Below are positions 38,601-50,600 of a stretch of 64,000 bases of DNA, piece by piece (positions within the stretch are counted from its first letter, which is position 1; each line of letters starts with the position of its first letter). The notes beneath the pieces are model-generated. The model was not told the origin of the DNA and searched no databases. It saw only the letters and a program-made list of their open reading frames with translations. Source of the DNA: Catonia carolina (lineage: Eukaryota; Arthropoda; Insecta; Hemiptera; Achilidae); contig JAQMRL010000006.1 of the NCBI GenBank assembly GCA_035578175.1, positions 32,102,893-32,166,892 of the forward strand, given 5' to 3'. The position numbers and the translations under genes are program-made.

Positions 38601-41600
38601 TGAATATTTTAAAAATGAAATCTGATGTTCTGTTATGATACCCTACTCATTTTTCCAAAAAAAAGTGCTATTTTGGTTCCACGTACGGATGGGGAATTGA
38701 TTTTTGAACTGAACCATGCATTTTTTCAACAGTAGTAAACCTCGATTTCCTATGTCTATTTACATGTCTAATCACTAAATATGTCGCACTGACTCCTCCT
38801 AACAGAATAATATCATCTTCATTCATCTTGAAAACATAACAGAAGTGAGGCACGAGTATGGACAGGTAAATGGCATGCCTCTAAGCGCATGCAATACGGA
38901 ATGCGTTGACGCATGTTGGATTGAACGTTGAAAGGCAAGTTAAAATGAAAGCGCAGGATTGGGGACATAGCTATTGAGGCATACAGATGATCAATGGACC
39001 AAGAAGATTCAGCAGTGGAGACTCTGGCTGGGAAAGAGTAAGATGTCGCCCACAAACATGGTGGAGGTGACTTGAAACTGATGGTAGGATTAAACTGACA
39101 AGAAGGAAATGGAATGAGGAATTGAGGAGACTAACAGAGGAAGCCTTAATCCAATATACACTGATGATGACAGACATAAAGAACAAATTAACTCAACAAT
39201 TTCAAGGAAAAGATACACCAAAATTTAAATCACTAAATCCTTACAACAAAGTCTACATGCAACAAAATTTAAATGTCACTAAATAAAAAGACAATTTATT
39301 AATCGGACATCCATTTAGAGAATTTCTCATATTAAAAAACCTTTTTTAAGAACGCTGACATTAAAGCGATTTCAATGTAATATTATACTCTGTTTAACAA
39401 AATTTAGTTTCTATATAACAAATTTAAAATCAACTAACGTACAAAATTGATGAGTTTTGAATGTAAAAGTTGTTGCAAAATAAAAATCTTTGCAACGCAG
39501 TGGAATTGAATGATTATATTATGAACATGATCAAAAAGCTCCCATCAAAACTGTTGCAGCATGTTCTCTATCAATGCAGCAAAAAGCACAACACAGCTAA
39601 ACGACAATCTGCACAGTTTGTTTTGAATGATACAAAAAACAAAACCAAATTAATCTTAATAATTTAATCAACAAAAATCTCACCTTATTTCCATCATTGG
39701 CAGTAATTTTCCAATCAGCACTAAATAATTGTTCAGCAATGGAAAAATCATCAACAAAGAAAGACATGTCATCGGCAGTTTTTTTGAACTGTAAATAAGA
39801 GACAAAAGCAAAAGTAGTACAACAGAATAAGTAATTCATTTAATTAACACTTAACATGGTGGTGCTCCGAAATGTTACCTACTACTCAGGGCTGGCCATT
39901 TTTTGCAAATTTTGATACAACCTAACATTTTTGCATTTTAATATTCGATTCTTTTAAAAGTAAATCAATGCGTTATATAATAATGTTGTTTATACTGTTA
40001 CTTTTACATTTGTTTGACCAAAAACTAGGTTTTTGTCAAAAAAATGAAGGTTAAAATTAAAAATGATTACTGATAAATTATAAATAAATCACAATTTTAC
40101 TTTCTTCTAAACAAGCGGTTCCCAAACTTCTATCTTTTACGCCCCCTTTTGCCAAAAAGAAAACTCCTCACGCCCCCCTTACACAATTTTTTTGGGCAAT
40201 GAAAAATCACGTATTACATTGAATAACCATACATTTATTTTTTTATTTTTTGTAGCGTTAGAAGTTGCAATTTAATTTTAACAAGAGACAAAATAAATCA
40301 GTGGATGGATGACCTTGCATTTTTTTTTTTTAAAGGCTGATTATTAGAAAGTGCACAATGTAAGTCATTGATAAAACCAACATTGCACCGATGCTTTGTT
40401 TTTATTGTAACAAGTGCTGAAAACACTTTTTCGCACAGATAGGTGCTTGATAAAGATAATTACAATTACTGCCGCTTGCTGTTATAAACTGGGGTAAACT
40501 TGGTAATACTTAACCCAAAGTGATGTTTTGTCAATTTTATCGAAATGGTTTTTCGCAGCAGAAACATTTTTTTATTTCTAAAACTTGTTTTTTAAGTAAT
40601 TCGGGCAGGAAATCTATGTTGACACTGAAAGGATCCGTTATGGAGGGTAAAGCTATCTCGAAGTCCCGCGCCCCCTTGACGTGTCTTCACGCCTCCCTTG
40701 GGGGGGGGGGGCGCCCCCCACTTTGGGAACCGTTGTTCTAAACAATGTACAATATCACAATTATCTAAAGCCATGCCAGTAGATACCATGGTGAACAAAA
40801 TAAACAATAACACATAAACAGACCATAACAACAATGATCTCGTCGCTTCTAAAATTACTCTACAAAAAAGGTACATGGATGCTATCTATTATGATTAAAG
40901 TAAACTAATACGATGTCTTTGCACATTACACAGGACAGAAAATACGAAGCCGCCGTATTACGTCTCCTGCATTTATTTCTAGATTTTCAAAGCCGTACTA
41001 TTACGGCTTTAGCACGGTAAGTGTTAACCTTCGATCTATGAAGATGACAAGAATTAAACATTCACATGTATAGTTTTTCCAATCTGAATTGGCGCGCATA
41101 GCTATAGAATTATGAGCATACCTCCTTTCTCCCTCGCCTATATGTACACGATAACTCATAAACAACCTGACAGAAAATGAGTGAATTTTTAATTTATTTT
41201 TCTCAGTTGGAAGGCTAAAATGTTTAAACATTCTGAGCTCTTAGGAAACACTGTACTTGTATAACTATAAGAGTGGATGCGCCAATTCAGTTTGGACTAA
41301 CTGTACATACTTAATAAATTAAATCTGATTATACGAGGTGTGACTATTAAATAACGAGACTGGCGTAAAAAATGTTATTTTTATTTTATACATAATCACT
41401 TCTTGTCGCCTTCAATATACACTCCTTCTCTATCCATACAACGCTCCATGCGAATTTTCTATTGTTGGAAACAGTGCTGGATGTCATCTTCCGTCAGCTC
41501 CTTCAGAACACGTGCTGCTTTCTCTTTTACAGCTTCCACAGACTCAAATCTTGTCCCTTTTAATGCAGATTTCACCTTAAGGAACAGGTAGAAGATAACA

Positions 41601-44600
41601 AAATATGATGAAACGTGGTTTTTTTTACTTATGATCCGGAAACGAAGCGCCAATCCATGCACTGGAAGAGCCGAACTTCACTGAGAGCCAAAAAAGCTCG
41701 AATGAGCAAGTCAAAGTTTAAAGCAATGATGATTGTTTTTTTTGATATCCACGGGTTTGTGTACCTTCACTGGGTTCCTGAAGGTCAAACAATTAATGAA
41801 TATTACTACCTTGAGGTACTTTCTAAACTACGTCAAAGAGTAAGGAAAAAACACCCTGAAATGTGGAAGGACAAATCATGGGATCAAGACAATGCGCAAG
41901 CTCATTTCACTTTATCTGTCAAGAGGTTCCTCGCCAAGTACAGCATCTCAGTGTTAGAACATCCACCTTATTCAACAGATCTTGCACCATGTGACTTCTA
42001 CCTGTTCCCTAAGGTGAAATCTGCATTAAAAGGGACAAGATTTGAGTCTGTAGAAGCTGTAAAAGAGAATGCGGCACGTGTCCTGAAGGAGCTGACAGAA
42101 GATGACTTCCAGCACTGTTTCCAACAATGGAAAATACGCATGGAGCGTTGTAGGGTTAGAGAAGGAGTGTATATTGAAGGTGACTAAGTGATTATGTATA
42201 AAATAAAAATAATTTTTTTTACGTCAGTCTCCTTATTTAATAGCTACACCTTGTACATTGCTAACCACACTAAAATGTTGCCTCAATGCAATGAAAGCAT
42301 AACATAGTTATGACATTGAAACACATGAACTTACTGATTCCTGTGGAACGTGGTTATAACAATACATCACACAGCCAGCCACCCACCCACTATTTATCCA
42401 TATCGAACTATTTATCCTTATTTCTTCTAACAAGGGCAATTTTATTCGAAGTTGTAATCACAACTAACCAAACTAAAGGTATTTTAAATTTACTATCACC
42501 CCACACAGGAGCTGATTAAAAAATCAATTTGCAATGATATTGTTCAGTATTCATCTTTCTGATTTCTTTAAATTACATATTTCCTGCTTTGTCTGCAACT
42601 AATCAGTTATAAATTTATTTCTTCTTCCCTGTGTTGTGCTAGGATTCTTTTTCTCTTTTCTTACTACAATTCAAATTATTCAAGTGTTTCATTTGTTGGT
42701 TTTTTGCAACTGTAATACATGTTTTATAAATTTATTTTAAACCCGGTTTTTCACTGGCTTACTTCATTTCATTACTGTATCGGTTGTTTTAATTGCTTAG
42801 CTTTTGTTTTAGTCATCTTCAAAATTATTAAATTATTTGAACAATATAATAAAAAAAATTAGACTTGAATTTTAAGGCCACCACACACATTCAACATCTC
42901 TATAAAAAAATTATTTATCTGGCTAGGTACCCCTACCATTTGTGAACTTACAAATAAAAATCTAAAAAAGACTAAATAAAACTGCAACTACCTTTTTTGT
43001 GATTTTGTTATATTGTTTATTTTTTTATTATTCATTTTTATTCGTAGAATTGGTTCGACACAGATATTCTATAGGACTTCATGGTTTAAAAACAAAATTT
43101 TTTGAAGTTCTTTTTCAATATGGATCACTTTTCAAGTTATCTCTACAAGCTGAGAACAAAACTATTATCTAAATTATTAAAAAAAGTAAAATACTTACAC
43201 CATATGGAATGAATGTGAGAGGTCTAATGTAACCCAGCAGTATCCCAATAACATAGTCTTTATCATAATTGTGAGCAGAAGAAATCTGAAAAACGTTATA
43301 AAATTTAAAAAAAAACTATATATAAATTTGCTATAAAAATTAATATTTTCTTGAAAACAAGGTCTACAAATTTTAATGTACGCAAATGCCTACAACCTTA
43401 TTTCAATGTACAAAAATATAAATAATTATTTCATTTTAAAATATGTATTTAATTAATTGTCCCAGTATGAATTTAAATTATAAATTACAAGAACTAACCT
43501 GCAAAAACTCACTAAACTATACTCTACAGACGCACACAACTAACTAAAAAAATTGGTCTGAATATATAATAAACAGAAAATCATATATGAAAACAAATTA
43601 AGTCACATCATTATGTCTGAGATTATTAATAACAACAGTGAAAACAAAGCGTAGTGACTGTGTGTGAGTCGCACATTACAGTAGCGATTGTATACTTTTG
43701 TGACTGTACCGTCGTTGCATTGCGAGGGGCAAAGAGTGGAGTAGATAAACACCGAAGCTGCTTGTGCCAAGTCGAATTGTCCAAGGTATAATAAATTATT
43801 AGTGTTAATGGTTGGTGCTTCAGGTGTTAAGAACCGAAATTTCTGATAATTCACACCCTATTAAAAATAATAGTTCAATACAGAACCAAAACGTTTACGA
43901 AATGAAAAATCTGGTGTGAAACACTCACACAACTTTCTCTTGCCAGTGGAAAACGTATAGATCCGGTGAAAACTCGATTTCGAAAAATCGACATGAAAAC
44001 AATACTTTCCTTCCTATATATTCATATAGGCAAGAGAAAGTAAAAAGAGCAAATATAGTTTACAACGTAATGTGGTTCTTCCACATTTAACCCCTCACAG
44101 TCATATTCTATAAGCTTACAGGATATGTATTATCTCACAACACACTCAAGTCACCATTAGACGGTCACTGAGTTAACATTGTTTTATTTGAAGTTTTAAT
44201 TTAAAACCTTTATTTTTAGGTCGAAACTATCGTACTACTGTGCTTTCGTCGTTACTCATTGTTCTTCTAAGAAAGAAGTTTGTTATTAGTTTAGAATCAT
44301 TTATTTAATAATATGGGTTTGAAAGACCATTGTGCAAATTTGTGCGAATTTATTCGCACAAGTCTACTAAGCTAGTTATTATGCATTACAATAAATTTGC
44401 AAACGTTACACAAATCTGTACACATTTAGTATAGAGACATAATATTATAGTAGTTAATATCATTTTTAAATAATCTGTTTCTTGCCAATGTAGAAAACCA
44501 ACAATGTACCCCTTGTTGAATCATGAGTAAACAATGTAAAATAGAAAATACAACCTAATTTTAATCATGAGTGAATGACGCTAAATGAAAATCAACCTTC

Positions 44601-47600
44601 ATAGAACTTATAATTAATTAATTAATTGCCTCTAAACTAGGCTCTGTAGAGCAAAATACTTATACTCCAACAAACTAAAGACTGCAGATGAGATCTAGCC
44701 AATAAAGGCCAAGGTCAGGTGTGAGGTTGCCCCTTCGCTAAGTCACACTCTCTTCCACCGAACTCCAGCTGACTTTTTGTTAGGCTGTCAACCACAATGT
44801 GACATCGCAAGATACGATTAACGAAAATCAATTGGCTCTGTGCTGTGATCTAGGTCACTATGCTCCGCCTTCATCTGCAGTCTCTAGTTCGTTAAGGTAT
44901 AAAAGTTGTAGGTTTTTTAATTTCCTAAAACTTTGATTACATTACACACTTTAGTTGTAAAATGCACAGTAATGCGCAATTTTCAAAAATCAATTTTATT
45001 TAATACAGATTTTGATGGAAGAAAAACAGAAAATCACAGTTAACTGGACCGCTATACTAAGCGTTGTACAAAAGAATGTTTATAATAGAATTTATAGGGT
45101 TTTAAACTTTCTATAACTTTTATTATATACAATTTTGCTTTAAAATGCATATTAGCACTGTAATCTTTAAAAAGAAAACAAACATTTTTTTCTTGGAGAG
45201 CACAGCCTCCACAAAAATTTTAGTAGACATGACGCTTACCTTACCTTGTAGAGCATAAAAAATGGAGTAATTAAGGTGATTTTAAAAAAAATCATAAGAG
45301 CCAGTTTTGGGAAAATTACAAAAAAGTGAAGAATCACACTATTTCCAGTCGACTGATTTTGATGAAAATGTTCCTGTCAGGTCCTCTTATGGTACCTTAC
45401 TTTAGTTTCAAGTTTCAACTTTGTACGATACTCCGTTCTAGAGATATTTTGTTCATACACACACACACCAATCGTTAAAAACATGTATTTTGGGTTCAGG
45501 GGGTTAGAAAATAATACTTTTCTTTTCAATATATTCATATAAAACAAGAAAAAGTAAAATTATGTAAACTGATAACAAGTAATTATACTAACCTGTACTT
45601 TGTACCAACTGGAGCTACTTTCTTGTAATATTCTTCTTCCACCAGGTACAGGCGAGTCACGTGGATGTCTAAAACCTCTTCCACGGAAACCTCTACCGCC
45701 TATATGATAAGGTGCTCTGAAAACAATTTACCACGGATTAAAAATTAATCTCAAATGACTAAAGTTACAAAATATTTCAATACTTATTATGCTGTACAAA
45801 ATACAAGGATTTTTTCTGTTGTGTCATGAAAGTTGTGGGTAACCCCAACTTCTCGATTGAAGGTGTTTCACACAAAAGTAATCTGTTCAAATAATTGATA
45901 ACGTAATGTTAAATAAATCAAAAATATTTATTAATATATGCAGATACCAGATGATTCTATAGCTAAAAATAAGAAAAAAACATTTATATAAACATAGGTC
46001 TGGAAATGCTTCATGAGCAAGCCCTAGGGAGGGTCGCACCTTGGATTTTGGATTTACCTCAGGGTTTCGGAGGGCGAAAAACAAAAAAGATTCATCATTT
46101 TTTTCGCTCCGAACCCTCCTTATGGGTTAGAATTTCCGGACAAAACTACAAATAGATATGACAATACATTCCCCCTGGAATTATGATACTATCACCACAA
46201 GAACAGTAAAAAAAAAAACAAATTAGAACTCCAGAAATAAATGTGTTTTAAGATTGCATAAGAAATGTATATATACAGTAGTTTCATAATTCTTGTTATT
46301 TACCTTTAAAAATCTAGTTATTACCAATTTTTATTTTTTGTAGTCCAGAAAGCATCTTTTTTTATAACTGTGCAAAAATTATTTCAATTCATTACATAGA
46401 ACTCTGTATTTAAGGGAACACAATAATCTCCATTATATTGGACAATATTTTATGTTTTAAATAAATGATTATGACATAATTAATTTTAAGGCACATACTG
46501 AAAATAATTAATGACTAAGTTTTAATTCTAGATTGACACTTACGATCCTGATCTAACAAAATCGTGACGTCTACTTGAACCACCCATTTCGATATCATCA
46601 TTTGCCAAAATATAAGCATATGACAATTTCTTCTGTAAGTTGTCATTCTTTCTCCTATATGATCTGTCGGTACCTTTGAACGAAACTCTTCTAACATTGT
46701 CTGAACTACCACCAGCGATGAAATCTCTATCATCATGTTCTGGAAAAAACGATTTACAAAATATTAGTAAATCAACAGATAAACCCCTACAATAACTTTT
46801 ATATTTATTATTAATAACAGTTGATTCAAAGCAGTGCTTAACTGACTAAAGCAAAAAAAGGTTCACAACCATAAGTGGCAACCACAATAACTCACAAAAT
46901 AGGATGATCATATTGCTTACCATTTTTACCTTCTCTTACACTACAAAATCAGAGGAAGAGCAGCAAATAACATGCCCAACAAAAAAACAAAAACACTAGT
47001 CAGAGGAACATACGGAAAATTCGACAGTTTGCAGTAAAGAATGGGAAACAAAAATGAGTATGATTTTTTTTATGAATGAACATTAAAATTTAATAACAAA
47101 AATTATAAACAAAAGGTAAAAATATTAAGGTTAAAGGAATGTAATGAAACTGGATTAAGGACAGATACTTGCGGGATACTCAGGCACTCAAGAGTGCCAC
47201 ATGAGGGATTATTTAAAACAAGATTAAGACGAAGCAAATAGCAGCAACAAACAATGAAATAGGGTTGTTTCAACCACATAATTCTTAACATGAGATATAA
47301 AACTACTTGAAATTCCTATTTATAAAACCCTAAAATCTTTGGGACATTATTTTTTGTATTAAGCTGTTGTCAACAAAGATAAACAAAAGTACTAAACTAA
47401 ACAAATTAAAATTATAAATGAAATTTATCACCTTACCTTTGGTTGCTTTTTAAGTTTAAAAAACTTACGCGCGTTTCAGTGGTACCATCTTTTTCAGAGC
47501 AATATTAATAAAATTAAAAACTGAAATTTAGAAAGGTGTTTCTATTCCTTCATTTAGATTAAAACTCATTTTTAATAATTTTTTATCTAATCGACTGAAT

Positions 47601-50600
47601 GGAAACACCATTGTAAATTTTAATTTTAGATAATTGCTCTTAGGAAGGTGTTTCCACCGAAACACGCGTAAGGTTTTCAAACTTAAAAGGTAACCAAAGG
47701 TAAAGTGATAAATTTCATTTATATTAATGGTAGGCAGGATGCATTTCAAAAATGTATTTGTAAACAGATTAGCAGTGTTATATTACTGCACATTAATTTT
47801 TATTTCAATTGTAAACCTAATTTGTTCATTAATCTTAAAAAAAAAGCTCTACGTTTATTGAAACACATATACGAGGGCTATTCAGAAAGTAGGGAACGTT
47901 TTGTAAATAAACAAAAACTATGTAAAAGAAATTTTTTTTATTATATACATCTGAAAGAGTGACTAAAATACTACTTTTCTACATAGTCACCAAGCAAATT
48001 GAGGCACTTGTCATAGCGGTGGACAAGCTTCAAAATTCCTTCGTCATAGAAATCCGCCGCCTGCGACCGCAGCCACTCAGTGACGCGCGCCCGGAGTTCC
48101 TCGTCGTCGTCGAAGCGCTGTGTTGCTAGCCAGTTGAATTTAAAAATTAAATGAAAGTTCAGTGCGAAAATGGTGTATTCGGTTTAAAAATGGCCGTACC
48201 AACGTCCATGATGAAGAGAAGAGCGGTCGCCCGAGCATTGTGACAGACGATTTGGTCGCCAAAGTCGATGAAAAAATTCGTGAAAACTGACGATTCACGA
48301 TAACGGAGCTTTCACTTTTCTTCCCACAAATTTCACGCACTTTGTTGTTTGAAATTGTCACTAAAAAGCTAGGCTACCACAAATTTTGTGCAAGATGGGT
48401 GCCAAAAATGCTTACTGATCTTTTTCCCTCAAAAAGTGGGGAAATCTCCCTCAAAAATGAGGGAAAAAACTTTTCCCTCATCCACCCTATAGTCCTGATC
48501 TTGCACCGAGTGATTTTCACTTGTTTCCAAGAATGAAGAACTGGCTAGCAACACAGCGCTTCAACAACGACGAGGAACTCCGGGCGCGCGTCACTGAGTG
48601 GCTGCGGTCGCAGGCGGCGGATTTCTATGACGAAAGAAATTTTGAAGCTTGTCCACCGCTATGACAAGTGCCTCAATTTGCTTGGTGACTATGTAGAAAA
48701 GTAGTATTTTAGTCACTCTTTCAGATGTATAAAATAAAAAATTTTTCTTTTACATAGTTTTTGTTTATTTACAAAACGTTCCCTACTTTCTGAATAGCCC
48801 TCGTATGTTCATATCAATTAGTAGTTTGCCATATGCCTTGAATTCAATTTCATAAGTTATAAAGGCTAAATAATTTAAAAAAAATCTGGTGTGAAACACT
48901 CACACAACTTTCTCTTGCCAATATAAATAATTAACAATAAACCTAATATTATTAATAAAATATTAGAAATAAACAAAAACTAACCTCAAAAACATAACCT
49001 TATTTTAATCATGAGTGAATGACGCAAAATGAAAATCGAACTCAATTTGGCTTAAAAAAAAACGGAAAATCACACTTTCACGCTAAACTAGGCTCTGTAG
49101 AGAAAAGTTCTCTAAATAAAAGTTGGAGATCTCTTAATTTTCTATAAATTTTATTATATACACTTTTGTCGTAAAGTGCATACTAAGGCCGAAATCTTAA
49201 AAAAATCGATTTTTCACAAGTTTTCGTGAGAAAAAATAGAAAATTGCTAATTACCGCTAAACTAAGCGTTACACAAAAAAATGCTTGAAATAAAAGTTGT
49301 AGGTTTTCAAATTTTCTACAACCTTTATTATTTACATTTTTTCTCTAAAATTAATATTAAAGCCGTAATCTTAAAAAAACACTTTCTTTACGTAAAAACA
49401 CCCTCACCAAGAATTTCAGCAAACATGGCGCCTACCCTATCTTTTAGAGAATAAAAAATTGAGGAAATGAGGCGATTTTTAAAAAAATCGTAGGACTAGT
49501 TTTTGAGAAAATCGCAAAAAATTATACGAATAAACTACTACTTCCGGTTGACCGATTTTGATGAAAATGTTCGTGTCGGGTCTGGTAAGGGTATGTAACT
49601 TAAGTTTCAAGTTACAAGTTCGTACGATGTTCCGTTCTTGAGATATTTTGTATACACACACACACAGACCAATCGCTAAAAACATGTTTTTTTGGGTTCA
49701 GGGGGTCTGAAAACGTATAGATCCGGTGAAAACTCGATTTCTAAAAATCGACATGAAAACAATACTTTCCTTCCTATATATTCATATAGGCAAGAGAAAG
49801 TAAAAACTGTTAAAGAACTTACATTGTTATTGATTTCAAGGCAAAAGACTCTCAAAGTTGAATCTCCGTTTTCCAAACAATTAAGCTACTTTACAAAATC
49901 AGGAATTTGGATTTTTGTTCTTTATAATGATTGTAATGGTTATGTATGAAACAAGTTAAAAATTTTACATTCACAAAAATTGTCTAATTTGGTTAGGGAT
50001 GTAAGATATGACACATTACAAAAAAAAATCTGGCGTGAAACACTCGCACAACTTTCTGTTTCCAATGTAAATAATAAACTATATACCTTATGTTTAATCA
50101 TGAGTGAATAACGCACAAAATGAAAATCAGCCTCGGTAAGACTTACGGAAAATCACTGATTGATGTTAAACTAGGCTATAGAAACAAAATGCTTGAAATA
50201 ATAGTTATAGGTTTTTTAATTTCCTATAACTTTTATTTCATACACTTTTGTAGTAAAATGTAAACTACGATCACAATCTTAAAATATATTATTTCTTTAC
50301 CCATTTTGATAAGAAAAATACACAAAATTATAATTGATGCTAAACTAAGCGTTGTAGAAAAAAATATTTTAAATAAAAAGTTGTAGGTTTTTCCTATTAC
50401 AGTGGAATACGGTTAACACAAAATATTTATCAATAAGAAGCATAAGACCTACTTAATTTTTATTTTTTAGTGCTATTTTAGCCACAATGGACAACTTTAG
50501 TCAATTTGGAAGCTTTCACTCTCTTCTTGGCGTGATATTCTCTCATGTTCTGAGTACGCTTCTGGAAATTCCCTCTTCTCATACTTTCTTTTCTGTCGTA

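Noticed and set aside
41459..41662. Minus-strand mariner-like frame ALKGTRFESVEAVKE
   Set aside because: Not a second transposon. It is the inverted arm of the fold-back mariner 41334-42253.
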